Assembly: GCA_037953625.1 (NCBI GenBank)
Contig: CM075651.1
Coordinates: 62,234,501-62,298,500 of the forward strand
Source of the DNA: Crotalaria pallida
Lineage: Eukaryota > Streptophyta > Magnoliopsida > Fabales > Fabaceae
Length of the DNA stretch: 64,000 nt
Direction: 5' to 3'
The position numbers and the translations under genes are program-made. Position 1 is the stretch's first letter. The number at the start of each line of letters is the position of its first letter. The notes under the pieces are model-generated. The model saw only the letters and a list, made by a program, of their open reading frames with translations. It made no database searches and was not told the DNA's origin. Shown piece after piece: positions 12,430 to 24,427 of the stretch.

Positions 12430-12821
12430 TGTAACAGCCCGATTTTCGAAAACTAAAACAACTTACTTTTATTTATTAATCTTGCAAAAATGGGGCCATT
12501 TTTTTTTTAAAACGTTATTGTAACTTATTGTTGAAGAGTTTGAGAACGTACTTGAAAAGTGGTTATTGTCCTTCAACCTTCTCTCTCGAAAACCGAGTTG
12601 TTACGTAAACCACAACTCACGTACTTTATTTTTAAAAAAAACATGTCATCAAGAAAACGGTTTGTTTCAAATTGAATAAATTCATTCATTTCTTCAAAAG
12701 AACTTTAACATGTTCATAAAACGTATTCTCACGTTCCATAAAAGTCGGGTATGCTTCAGAATGATTGTAGTACAACAATAGTTCATCACTTAGGTAATCC
12801 TGGATACAAAATAACAACAAC

Positions 12822-13253
12822 TTAATCTAACTCTACTATTGGCTTCCTCTTCCTATCAAAGAGGATTGGTTCTAGCTTCTTCTTCTTCTTTGCGGGTGCC
12901 TTTATTCCAGAGGATGATGCGACCGCGTTCTTTGGCTCTCCTTTGGAACTTGGTTTAAGTTCCACTCCGAATAGCTTCACTGAGTTATCCTCCCCTTGAT
13001 TCCGAGACGGCGGTTCAGAGCTGTGACATAAGTAGGATATACTCCCCAAACACAAACTAGGTGTAGATCTACCCAACTTGTGTTCCGGATCTTCGATCAC
13101 CAACTGAGCACATCCCGACCATCCCCATCCTCGACGTATAGCCTTCCATCCGCGTCCCTTGTGAGGCCAAGTGCCGATCTCCAAACGACGATCCATCTGC
13201 CCGTTGGAATACCAGCAACACCGATGCGCCAACGAACAGGAGAGAGTAAGCAT
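12822..13253 (-). CDS. Conserved ORF of unknown function within LTR B
   Basis: From ATG at 13253 it encodes about 143 residues. Landmarks are RCCWY-NG near the N-terminus, then KGRGWK, GWGW, a DPEH motif, and a C-terminal SSSG/KKKKK basic patch ending in PILFDRK. The copies at 42139 and 49651 align along the whole length with several frame-preserving length changes (RCCWYLNG, YGRGWK, DPEH, RKKKKELHPIIFNR). I recognise no family. The open frame continues upstream to 13415, but that part is a cysteine-rich translation of a CA/TG repeat. Protein-level similarity across diverged copies suggests past coding selection, without proof. Confidence 0.4.
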   Translation of the reverse strand: MLTLSCSLAHRCCWYSNGQMDRRLEIGTWPHKGRGWKAIRRGWGWSGCAQLVIEDPEHKLGRSTPSLCLGSISYLCHSSEPPSRNQGEDNSVKLFGVELKPSSKGEPKNAVASSSGIKAPAKKKKKLEPILFDRKRKPIVELD

Positions 13254-13596
13254 TCCGGACGCGTAGCGTCGACGGTGTGGAATTACGGTAGGCGAGATAA
13301 TAAGACACATACATACACACAAACAACACACAATACACATACACAACAACAGGCACTCCTTCCATTTATTCGTATTATTATTTCCTTCTTCCTTCACTTT
13401 TGTTTCTTTCCCCACTCATGGGCTTACTTTCTTTTCCACATATCCATTCACAGTCTCTCCTTCAATTTCCCCGTTTTTCAACTCTTACTCATATATAACT
13501 CTTTTCTCATAATGTTTTATTGGATTATAACCATCGATGATCAGGGGAGTTAAAGGATCATCGAGGTGCACGTCTCTTTTCGTAGTTAGCACTCGC

Positions 13597-13690
13597 ATAC
13601 CAAGCCTACATCTCCTCGGCCAACCATCCACCTAGTCGGAAGCCAACAGGAGTACAGGACCTTTACCACGCGGGCATGACAGCTGTCTCA
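13597..13690 (-). promoter_or_regulatory. Conserved block shared by B and C LTRs
   Basis: The segment starting CTACATCTCCTCGGCCAACC, through GTCGGAAGC and GAGTACAGGACCTTTACC to GACAGCTGTCTCA, is nearly unchanged at 42853-42945, 50388-50480 and 54722-54815, while neighbouring sequence differs strongly. It is conserved between LTR families but its role is unknown; it may belong to a structured leader or a transcription-control region. Confidence 0.5.
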
Positions 13691-13801
13691 ACAATGGCTC
13701 CAAGCCAGGAGGTCTCAGCCTCAAAACATATCATATAATCAAAATACATTGCCCCGTTCCAGTCCCTCTCCACTGTTGTAGACTTGCATCGAGGGGGCGA
13801 C

Positions 13802-13903
13802 AGTATTGTTGTAGTGCGCGCACAGAACTTACCACGGTATTGGACCCAGTCCCCACCACGTTAGTGCACCACTTATGGAATTCGTTCTGTCTACAACAAT
13901 ACT
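13802..13903 (-). other. Long stem-loop, copy in B solo LTR
   Basis: AGTATTGTTGTAG (13802-13814) is perfectly complementary to 13891-13903. Just inside it ACAGAAC (13822-13828) pairs with GTTCTGT (13884-13890), leaving a 7-base bulge on one side. The enclosed sequence includes GGTATTGGACCCAGTCCCC. The other LTR copies form the same structure with different stem sequence. Confidence 0.7.
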
Positions 13904-16900
13904 CTAGACTTCTTGACGTTTCACCGTCATCGTCCTCCCCTCCTGCAATCCCCACCTGAGTATCCGAAGATACCCATAGTATCTTCCTCTCCACTACTTC
14001 AGGTTAACTCTCATAACTCACCACGTTCGCGTTAATGTCTTTTAAAGTCTTTTAATTATTTAATTATCCTAACAGTCGGCTCACCCTTAGTGCATCCCTT
14101 CAGTGAGCCCGACTACTAACTTGGCACAATCTTCCAAAACACGCATAGCTCAGAGCTGGGAGTTCCTCAATTAAATCACATCTTATTTCTCAAACACTCC
14201 TTCCAGTTGCCTCGTCATTTCTCAAATCTTCCTTTTTATAGTCCTTCTCAAAATCTCAATTTCACCACTCTCCCAAAAACCTTATTTCCATAATTCTCAC
14301 AAAATCATCTTTCACCAGAATACCATTTCCAATAACTTTCTTCAAATCTCATTTCAAAAGACTTTCCCAAAAACATTGTTTCTACTGAATATTATTTCAT
14401 AAAACTTTTCAAAAGATCTAGTCATAAGATTCCTTTAAAATTTTGGTTTCGCAAGCTTCTTCAAAATCCCATTTCAAAAACCTTTTCAAAAGAAAAATTT
14501 CATTTTTCAAACCTTTTTCAAAAGTTGTCTTTACAACTTCAAATTTTCTTTTTTCAAAACTCTTTTGTGCTGGGTGCTAGTGGAGGAGCAAGCCCAGCTC
14601 AACACTAGTTCCCAGACTAAAACCAAGAACAGAGGAGCTCAGCTCAACTCAGTTCATCCCTCATCCCAACAATCGACATCACACTCCCCAGCTCTGGCTC
14701 ATTTTCATTCACTTTTTCAATTTCCTTTCCAATCAACTCATACCTCTCTTTCTAATCACTCTTATCCTTTCATCATTCTTATTTTCTTGTCATTATTCTT
14801 AATTCGTTTTCCTCCTCTCATACCCAACAGTCGTTTACTTATAATTATAAGCATCATGATACATGAATCAATAAACAATACAAAGCATACTATAAACACA
14901 CAACATCACACAATAAAATTGTGGTTTTTGTCACCTTCGTATAAGCAACCACACAAAGCAGACAATTGTCGCTTATACTACTGACGCTAACCACGAGTTC
15001 CGATCTTTGAGATGATACGGAACGCCCTACTAAATCACCTAGCTACCACTGTGTCTTAGGGAAGGCTTCTCTCTCACCTGAGGTCCAGCTGTTGATTGTG
15101 TGCCCTCTTTGGTTTCTTGTGCTGCCATATGCCAGCTGCACCCAACCCCGTTTCTATAGCATTCCTCATATTAAATAAAACATTTAACGTCATTAACTTA
15201 TTCAAGAAAATCTTTTCTTGGTTTAGTACTTGTCTTTTTCTTTCATTGGGAGAACTTTGAAAATATAACTATTTTCGATCCGACTTTTTCTTAAATCGGT
15301 TTCCACCTAAAACTTTACTCTAAATCATCTGAAAATGTTTTTAATTGTAAAAAGGGCAAGTCCAAGTAGTCCTGGACAGCAAAGTAGTTTCACAAAATTA
15401 CTTTAATACAACTTCCAAAAAATATTGTAAACATTTCTTCAATTAAAATAGCTCTTTGGCTTAAAATCAGCACTTTTTAAAATTCATGTTTTTATCATAA
15501 AACAATATAGAACAGCCAAGCATACATCATAATATTCAAGCAATCATACCACATACAAGTGCAAATAACATTTAGGAATGCAAGTACTCATAATCCAAAC
15601 AAATCCAGGTTTCAAACCAAAGACATCAACATTTATCTCCATGTACATTTTATTTAAGTAATTAAGCTCTCTAAACCTATTTAAGTTACATAACCGAAAT
15701 AAATCAAAGGAAAATAAATCCAACATCACTATTGAAATCACATAAATCAGCTTATTTCATTTTAAGCATTCCAATTCTATTTTCATGCACAAAATTGTTT
15801 ATTCTTCTTTTTAGCTCCTAACCGAAAACACATATGCACACACGATTACACACATATTCATTCAAACACACACTCACACATACATGCAACACTCTTTCTA
15901 GTATTAACTTAAATTGGTTATTTCCTTTATCTTTAAATAAATAACCGATTAGAAATGAATGTTCACAACACAACCTTAAAACAATTTATTTCAATACAAT
16001 TTCACAAAACCTACTTATTTCTTTTATGTCATTTTATTGAAAAAGAGTCTAGCCTACTAATCCTAGCTAGGCCGAATCATCATCATAACAAATCAAGACT
16101 TTAATTTCTAAATATTCATCATGCATTCACATAGAACATGGATCAAGGCATAGATCATTTTCAAAAACTTGTTTTCTTATTTGCTTTACAAAAACCGTAG
16201 GTTTCACAAACAAAAATTCCATTTCTTGACATAATAAAATTAAAGATCATGTCAAGGTCTTTATCCTTTTTAGAGAAACACATGCATGTAAGCAAGATGA
16301 TGGCCTAGCATGATTTCCTAGTCTATCTAGACTTGGCCGAATGGTGACATGCAAGAGGCAAGGTCTTATAATTTTACTTTCACATGCAAGCATCTAAATT
16401 CATGGATCATAAGACTTAAAGGTATTATTTTATTTTCCAAAACCGTGATATGTAATTATGGAAATCAAGACTTTACACATAAATAAGACACACAATTTCA
16501 AGCTTCACATTTTCTTAAAATTTAAGTATGGATCTAGACATGCCAAAGAGGATCAAAGTAAAAACACAAATTCAAACTCAAATTTCTCAAGCAACCGTGA
16601 AGAATTAATTCTTTTGCAAGCATAGAAGTAACATAAAACCACTTAGATCAAATTAAACATCAAGACCTAAATCTTATACTCATGGCCGAATCATTTAGTC
16701 ATGGATTTGGTGATTTTTGAGTTCATTCATTCACCCAAAATTCAAGATCAACACATAAGAAGAATATGCAAAAGAAAACAAGGAGGATCAAACCACAAAA
16801 TCAACATGCATGAGAAAATCAAACAAATGTATGAACTTAAACATAATCTCCACAAAATCGTGGTGGAGAGCATTCACAAGCAAGAGATCAAAGTACAAAA

Positions 16901-18146
16901 ATGACATGCAACACATTTAGGTCTCAAGATCACTTGAAATTAATTACATGCAACACAAAAATTAAATCAAAGTCCATAATAAAGTCATTTACAACAAAAT
17001 CATTAAATCAAAACTCCTTATACCTTAATCCTAACTTAGGTCTTCTAATCTCTTCTTCTTCTCTTCTTGGTTTTGCCTCGGTTCCTCTCTTCTTCTAGGG
17101 TTAATGGGGTTTTCTCTTGATCTTTGAAGATCAAGATGGTTGAGAAAGAAATTAGTGAAGTTTGGGTTAGAAGCTTTGAGGTTTGGCTCTACTTTCTCTC
17201 TTCTCCTCTCACGGTTTCTCTCTTTTTCTCTATGAGTTTCAAGAGTTTGATGTTACTCTTGAAACTTAGTGTTTGGATTTGTACGAAAAGAAGATGAATG
17301 AAGGAAATGAACCAAAGGCAACACACACTCACGGTTTAAGAGCAAAACATGGGGTGGGATTTTCCTATTTTGGCCTTGGTTCAAGGTGTGAAGGAAGGGC
17401 AAATCGGTCCAGCCCCATTTGTTGCATGGCTTAGTTCAAGCCGTGTAAGACAAGGGTGGGAGGAAGTCCTCCTTAGGTGCATGACTCACCTCTCCTTGCC
17501 TCTCCCTAGATTTATGACTCACACCTCCTATCTCTTTCTCAATTTCAATTTCTTAATTCTTAAGGGATTCAAATCCACTTGGTTCTCTTATTCTTGCATG
17601 GCCGAACCATTCACACATACATGCGTACATATGATTTTATCTTCATTTAATCACATAGCAACACATGACATCATGGCTAATGTATATGCTTAACACACAT
17701 CTAAGCATCACACAATTAACACCTTTAAGTCATCATATCCATACGGCATACACACATATATACACATAAATTCACACATTCATGCATCACACCTTATTCA
17801 TGCATATTCTATACACACATTATGTTCCTTCCCCATGATTAAATTCTCATATAGCCCCCAAGTACCCCAAAAACCGTATATGTACACACCTAAGAAATAA
17901 TTCTAGTTTACCATAAGATAACTCAATCACAATCACAAATATTTTTATAAAAACAACCTTTCTCAAAACCAAATTTCTAAACCTTTAGATATTACTTTAG
18001 AAAATCACTCCTCTAAAAATCATTCATTATCTTGAAAACGTGAATTTTAGGAAATCATTTAAGAAATACTCCTTTCAAAACAACTTTCTCAAAAGTAAAT
18101 TTCTTTAGTGTTTTAATTTAGTATGAGGAATTTACGGGGTGTTACA

Positions 18147-18540
18147 CTAACTGTGCATAGTCCCACTCTTTCTGCTCACTCTGATAAAAGATTAATTAAC
18201 GAATTCGGTTGTATTAATTAAAGGGTATTAGTTCTACGAAAGAAAGAACGGATATGCATCATCTACTTTTACTAAATCAACATGTTTTCAAAAGTACCGA
18301 TACTATCCGGATTTAGGAAAAGATTTTCTTATTTTAGCAAACGCCGAATTCAATACAATATTTTAAAAGATACGAATTACTCTCTCTCTCTCTCTCCAAG
18401 AGTTCCATATTTTGGTTAATGCACCCGTTTTAAAAGAGAAAATTTTTTCCTCGTAAATTCTATTAAATGACAAGTCCATATATTTTCCAAGTAATACATA
18501 TTTATTGTAATATTTACTTGTAATGAGAAAAGGGTGTCAC
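18147..18540 (+). repeat. 3' LTR of element A, right part
   Basis: Starts with the second copy of CTAAC (18147-18151), continues TGTGCATAGTCCC as in LTR A1 from about 4857, and ends GGGTGTCAC(A) at 18540/18541. The CT microsatellite at about 18380-18397 is longer than in A1. Confidence 0.92.
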
Positions 18541-18574
18541 AAGAACGGACAAGGGAAAAAGAGTGAGGAAGTGG
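18541..18574 (+). pseudogene. Short continuation of the broken gag at 1246-1670
   Basis: Begins with the target duplication AAGAA and reads in the same basic-linker style as gag (Lys-Asn-Gly-Gln-Gly-Lys) for a few codons before D-LTR sequence starts at about 18575. It supports element A having landed inside a gag gene. Confidence 0.5.
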
Positions 18575-19385
18575 TGATGAAAGGAAGAAGAGTGGCGATG
18601 GATGTGGTGCACCCATAGAGAGAGAGGCGCCGAAGGTGGAAGAGGGAGGGATGGAGCTCCCACCATTTTCACGGGCTTGGAGCTAAGGGGTATAGTGCTT
18701 GATTGATGATCAAGGGAAGAGGGTGGTGATGATGCTTGCCTTAGAGTGAGAGAGAGAGCCACGGTTGGAGTTGGGAGGAGAGGAAGATGGTGCCTTGGTG
18801 CTTCATGTGGGTGGGTATAACAAAGAAGAAGGTTTGCATTATGAGGTGGGAGGGCTTCTTCAACAAGCCACAACTTGTGGCTCACAAGGTGTCACGCACC
18901 ACTTTATGGCACCAGCTAGCAGCTCCCGCGCGCCTGGGCGTGGGTCATGGCGCTCCTGGGCGCGTTTCTTATTGAATTACGCACCAACTTATGCCCTGGT
19001 TCGCCTGGGCGTACCCCGGGGGGTCCTGACTTCAAATCGCTATAACTTCTTCGATAACCGTTGGATCTTGCTCAAATTTTGACACAACCTTCCTAACACC
19101 CTAGACTTCACATCCAACGGTTGGAATTGGGTTTAAAGCTATGGATATTTTATTCCTAATTTTCTTGCACCGGATGGTTTCTAACACTTAAAACTCCGAT
19201 TTAACTCCCGATTTCACTTCTATAATTCTACTTCTTGTTACCGATGCACCCTACGCAACCCCTAGAACTTAAAATTACTAATCACCCTGCTCCCAAAAAT
19301 TTTTAAGCAGTTAATCTACCTATTCTCTACACTATAAACCTATTAATTCATTAATTAGGTTTGGAATTAAATTAGGGATGTTACA
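18575..19385 (-). repeat. LTR, family D (copy D2), truncated at its left
   Basis: It matches 411-1245 and ends GGGATGTTACA. To the right is an inverted polypurine tract and the GGGGACGAAAT-type signature (TTCTCCCCCACTTATTGG), so on the minus strand this is a 3' LTR. The left end is cut where gag sequence begins. Confidence 0.85.
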
Positions 19386-19945
19386 ATTCTCCCCCACTTA
19401 TTGGAATTTCGTCCCCAAAATTCCGTTCGACATCCTTAATTGGAGAACCATCCCGGATAAAGGTTTCCAGGCTATGAGGCCTACTTCACTTTGGTCCTAC
19501 TCCCCCACTTACAATTGGCATACTGTTCAGCATGAGTACGCCTCTAAGCTCTTGTACTCATTCAGGAGTACCGACTATGGTTTAATTTAGTCCGTCTCAA
19601 AGCGAAGATCCTATCGAGTTTTCTAAGATCAGTTGAGTTTCCCTTTGGGATTCTACATCGAAGGTTGGAAAGGGTACTAATATGCACTAAACACTATTAC
19701 CCTCAAGGGTTGATTATAATCTAGCTCCAAAATCTAACACTTATCCTATTCCTACGCCCTTAACAACCACATTCATCATTCAAATAAACATAGATCATGT
19801 AAAAGTCATTCAAAGTTAAAGCATACACAACAACAACTCCCAATATGCATAAATAATAGTCCTATCTATCCTAAGATTTCACAACTACTAACTAGTCCCA
19901 TAATCCTGGCAACTCACTAAGGATTATCTGGGATTCCCACTCCTA
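19386..19945 (-). other. 3' end of a D-element internal region
   Basis: Begins with the inverted polypurine tract and TTTCGTCCCCAAAATTCCG. The first 150 bases resemble 32089-32360 beside the E LTR (GGAGAACCATCCC, CCCCCACTTACAATTGGCATA). The remainder is AT-rich without a usable frame. The join to Athila sequence lies somewhere in about 19900-19950. Confidence 0.65.
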
Positions 19946-19951
19946 GGGCAA

Positions 19952-21436
19952 AACACAAAAGTTCATGATGACCCGTATGAGCTAAGGTCTGGACTAATTC
20001 ATTTGTTGCCCAAGTTTAATGGTCTTGCAGGTGAGGATCCTCATAAACACCTCAAGCAGTTCCATATTGTCTGTGCTACTATGAAACCACATGATGTGCA
20101 AGAGGATCATGTTTGTCTTAAGGCATTCCCACACTCCCTAGAGGGGCTAGCCAAGGATTGGTTGTACGATCTGGCCCCTGGTTCTATCACAGTCTGGGAT
20201 GACCTGAAGAGGGCATTTTTGGAGAAATTCTTCCCTGCATGCAGAACAACAGCAATCCGAAAGGATATATCAGGCATCAGGCAACAAAGTGGAGAAAGTC
20301 TCTATGAGTATTGGGAGAGATTCAAGAGATTGTGTGCGAGCTGCCCCCACCATCAGATCTCAGAGAAGTTGCTTATTCAATATTTCTATGAAGGTCTCAA
20401 CCTCATGGAGAGAAACATGCTTGATGCTGCAAGTGGTGGTTCCCTAGGAGACATGACACCTTTAGAAGCCAGAGTCAAGATTGAGAAGATGGCTTCCAAT
20501 TGTCAACAATTCCATGCAAGGGGCAACAGCGATGCAATCATAGTGAGAGGAGTGAATGATGTTGGCACAAGTTCTGGTAAGGTTGAGAAGCTTGAACAGA
20601 AGATAGATTCACTTACAACTTTGGTCACTCAATTGGCCATCAACCAGAAGAAGTTGTCTCTGCCTGCTAGATTATGTGGCATATGCACATCCGCTGAGCA
20701 CCCCACTTATGCATGCCCTTCTGTGCAGCAGCAGTCCACGACTGGTGCTGACCAACCTGAGGCATATGCCGCCAACATCTTCAACAGTAGAAACCAGCAG
20801 CCACAGAACTTTGATCTCTCTAACAATAGATACAACCCTGGTTGGAGGAACCATCCCAACCTGAGATGGTCTGATCAGCAACCTTCACAGGTTCAATTTC
20901 AGAACAATTCCAGACCACCATATGTACCTCCTCCAGTCCAGCAACAGAGACAACAACAACAGGCTAATTCTGCACCACCAGCTCCTACTACTGAGCAGCA
21001 GCCTTCATTGGAAGAGCTGATGAAACAGATGACCATGCAAAATCTCCAATTCCAATAGGAAACTAGAGCATCCATTCAAAGACAAGAGGCCTCCATTCAA
21101 TCTTTGACCAATCAGATGGGACAGATGGCAACAGCAATCAACACTATGCAATCTCAGAATTCTAACAAGTTGCCATCCCAAACAGTGATCAATCCAAACC
21201 AGAATGTGAGTGCTATTAGTCTAAGGTCAGGGAAGCAGATTGTCACACCCACACCAGAATCTGACCTCAACAAAGATGATCTAGTTTCACCCAACAAGAA
21301 GACCCAAATGGTCGAGGAGAGTGAGCACACAAGTACCAGAAAATCCCGTCCAGCTCAGCCTTCCTCAAGCACAACACCTGTTGCTGCCCAACAACCACCC
21401 CCCATTCCTCTTCCTTTCCCACCAAGGGGTGTGACT
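19952..21436 (+). pseudogene. gag: Athila-type gag, 5' truncated, internal stop
   Basis: Retrotransposon capsid gene. The frame is open from before 19976 and reads SGLIHLLPKFNGLAGEDPHKH, then KAFPHSLEGLAKDWLYDLAP, FLEKFFPA and ESLYEYWERFKRLC, all hallmarks of the Athila gag core. A nucleocapsid-like CGICTSAEHPTYACP follows, then a Gln/Pro-rich tail. A TAG at 21056 interrupts the frame, which then continues unchanged through SIQSLTNQMGQMATAIN and SAISLRSGKQ to a TAA at 21437. Gag and pol lie in one frame separated only by these stops. The true start is lost. Confidence 0.9.
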
Positions 21437-21448
21437 TAAAGCAAGAAA

Positions 21449-24427
21449 ATGGAAGAGATTGACAAAGAGATACTTGACACATTCAGGAAGGTGGAAGTCA
21501 ACATACCCCTTCTTGATGCAATCAAGCAGATTCCAAGGTATGCAAAGTTCTTGAAGGATCTATGCACACACAAACGGAAGCTTAAGGGCAATGAGAGGAT
21601 CAACATGGGAAGAAATGTCTCTGCTCTTATAGGTAAACCCGTCCCTCATATTCCTGAAAAGTGTAAGGATCCTGGAACTTTCTCTGTGCCTTGTATTATA
21701 GGTAATACTAAATTTGAGAATGCTTTGCTAGATTTAGGAGCATCTATTAATGTTATGCCTATGTCTGTTTTCAAGTCTCTTTCACTTGGACCCCTTCAAC
21801 CTACGGGTGTGGTTATTCACTTGGCAAATAGATCTACTGCCTACCCCGCAGGTTTGATAGAGAATGTCTTGGTTCGGGTTGAAGAGCTTATCTTTCCTGC
21901 TGATTTTTATATTCTTGATATGGAAGAGGACACCTCTCGTAGTGCTGTCCCTATCATATTAGGGAGACCATTTTTGAAAACAGCCCGAACCAAGATAGAT
22001 GTGCATGCAGGTACACTTTCCATGGAATTTGATGACAGTGTGGTTCGATTCAATATTTTTGATGCTATGAAACATTTTTCTGATGACCACTCTGTTTTTC
22101 ATGTTGACTTGATTGATGATCTGATTGATGAGCATGTTCTAGACTTTTTGCATGATTATGATTTGCCATCTTTCACTAGCTCATTTACTTGTTCTGCATG
22201 TTCTGATTCCAAAATGTGCACTGCATGCATTGAAATTGACCAGTTTTTAAATTCTGCTACTGCATCTGTTGATTCATATGATATAGATTCAGATCATGCT
22301 AACCCCATTTCTGTTTTGCATGAGTCTAATTCCCTTGTTCAGGTGCAGGCGGCAGAATCCAATTCTGCTGCTCCTTTAGTTCCATCTGTGATGCAGGCAC
22401 CTTTATTGGACCTGAAGCCCCTTCCTCCTCATCTCAAATATGCTTACTTGGAGGCTGAGCAGAAACTTCCAGTGATCATCTCTACCTCCCTTTCTGTTGA
22501 TCAAGAGAAGAAGCTGCTAGATGTGATTAGAGCAAACAAAAGGGCAATAGGATGGACTTTGGCAGACATACCTGGTATTAGCCCCTCCATGTGCATGCAT
22601 CGGATTTTATTGGAGGATGGGGCTAAACCAATGAGACAACCCCAGAGACGGTTGAACACCCAGATTCTTGATGTGGTAAAGAAAGAGGTCACTAAGCTGC
22701 TGCAAGCTGGTATTATCTACCCCATTTCAGACAGCACTTGGGTAAGCCCGGTTCAAGTAGTTCCCAAGAAGTCTGGGGTGACAGTTGTCAAAAATGAGAA
22801 GGATGAGCTGATTCCCACTAGAGTGCAGAACAGTTGGAGAGTCTGCATTGACTATAGGAAGCTCAACCAGGCGACCCGCAAGGATCACTTTCCTCTTCCC
22901 TTCATTGATCAGATGTTGGAGCGCCTGGCAGGTAAATCTCACTATTGCTTCTTAGATGGTTTCTCTGGTTATTTCCAAATCTGTATTGCACCAGAGGACC
23001 AACATAAGACTACATTTACCTGTCCTTTTGGTACATTTGCTTATAGGAAGATGCCTTTTGGCCTATGCAATGCTCCTGGCACTTTTCAAAGATGTATGAT
23101 GAGTATTTTTAATGACTTACTTGAGCATTGCATAGAGGTCTTCATGGATGATTTTAGTGTATATAGTTCCTCTTTTGATGCATGTCTTGATAGTTTGTCT
23201 AAGGTGCTTAATAGGTGCATTGAGACTAACCTTGTCTTGAATTTTGAAAAATGTCATTTTATGGTAGAACAAGGCATAGTCTTAGGGCACATTATTTCGC
23301 ATAAGGGCATAGAGGTTGACCCTGCTAAGCTGCATGTAATATCACATTTGCCTTACCCCTCTTGCGTGCGAGAGGTGCGTTCTTTTCTTGGCCATGCAGG
23401 TTTCTATCGCAGGTTTATTCAGAACTTTAGCAAGATAGCCCTTCCACTATCCAACTTGCTTCAAAAGGATACCGCATTTGAGTTTGGAGACCAATGCAAG
23501 AAAGCATTTGATGAGTTAAAGAGAGCACTCACCACCACTCCCATCATCCAACCACCTGATTGGACCCTCCCATTTGAGCTCATGACTGATGCTTCGAATT
23601 ATGCTTTGGGAGCAGTTCTCTCCCAAAGGGTTGGTAAGATGTCTCATGTGATTTATTATGCATCTAGGACTTTAGATTCAGCACAAGTTAATTACACCAC
23701 AACTGAAAAAGAGCTGTTAGCCATTGTCTTTGCACTTGATATGTTTAGATCATATCTATTAGGTTCTAAGGTTGTGGTGTATACTGATCATGCTGCCCTG
23801 AAGTATCTTTTGAAAAAGACAGATTCCAAACCTAGGTTGATTAGGTGGATGTTGCTCCTCCAGGAGTTTGATCTTGAGATTCAGGATCGGAGTGGTGCAC
23901 ATAACCTTGTCGCAGACCACTTGAGCAGAATAGAGAGAGAGGAGGATGCATTTCCTATCCGGGATGACTTCCCGGATGAGCAGCTTTTAGTTTTGCATGT
24001 TTCACATCCCCCTCCCCTTATTCCTTGGTTTGCTGATATTGTAAATTATATAGTTGCATCTGTTTTTCCACCCTTGGCATCCAAAGCTCAAAGAGACAAA
24101 TTGAAGAGCGATGCCATGTATTATGTATGGGATGACCCCTATTTGTGGCGTTTTTGCAGTGATCAGGTCATTCGCAGGTGCATTCCAGACCAGGAGATCC
24201 AATCGGTTCTCCAATTTTGCCATGCTTCACCAGTTGGAGGCCACCTTGGCACTCAAAGGACAGCACGAAAGGTGCTGGATTCTGGATTTTATTGGCCTAC
24301 CATCTTCAAGGATGCAAGCAAAATCTGCAGCTCATGTGAGCAATGTCAAAGGGCAGGAGGCACCCTATCTTGGAGGCAACAGATGCCGCAACAACCTATG
24401 TTGTTCTGTGAGGTGTTTGATGTCTAG
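21449..24427 (+). pseudogene. pol: Athila-type pol: protease, reverse transcriptase, RNase H, N-terminal integrase
   Basis: 992 codons in the gag frame. The domains in order are: aspartic protease near residues 80-190 (ALLDLGASINVMP, IILGRPFLKTA); reverse transcriptase near 390-600 (WRVCIDYRKLN, catalytic FMDDFSVY); RNase H near 690-820 (LMTDASNYALGAVL, VYTDHAALKYLL); and the HHCC zinc domain of integrase at the C-terminus (SPVGGHLG, CSSCEQCQRAGG). The frame ends at TAG (24425), where the family normally has a Trp before GIDFMGPF, so this is a nonsense mutation. The polymerase catalytic motifs look intact. Confidence 0.92.

Larger units (their letters stand above)
12430..18146 (-). mobile_element. 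Solo LTR, family B, 5.7 kb, inserted in LTR A2
   Basis: Runs from TGTAACAGCCCG to GGGGTGTTACA, flanked by CTAAC on both sides, with no primer-binding site or polypurine tract inside; a 5,717-base solo LTR. Orientation is inferred from the related LTRs at 42087-53787, where these signals place the 5' end on the right. It contains an ORF (12822-13253), a long stem (13802-13903), A/T-rich stretches of TCAAAA-type repeats (14200-14560), and a (CA)-rich right half with the recurring word GGCCGAAT. I see no other gene in it. Confidence 0.9.
1671..18540 (+). mobile_element. Ty3/gypsy LTR retrotransposon A, degenerate, with a nested solo LTR
   Basis: The order is 5' LTR (1671-5243), primer-binding site, gag, decayed protease and pol, polypurine tract, then a 3' LTR (from 9237) that is split by a 5.7 kb B solo LTR. 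The flanks read AAGAA on both sides (1666-1670 and 18541-18545) if the LTR is taken as GTGTAACACC to GGGTGTCAC. With strict TG..CA ends the duplication is 4/5. The two LTRs are nearly identical over about 3.6 kb, so insertion is fairly recent, yet the interior is only about 4 kb with no recognisable reverse transcriptase or integrase. It was therefore probably mobilised in trans. Confidence 0.85.

Noticed and set aside
13254..13415. Cys-rich N-terminal extension of the LTR B ORF (possible membrane segment)
   Set aside because: It reads a TG/CA simple repeat, begins at GTG, and has no counterpart in the other B copies.
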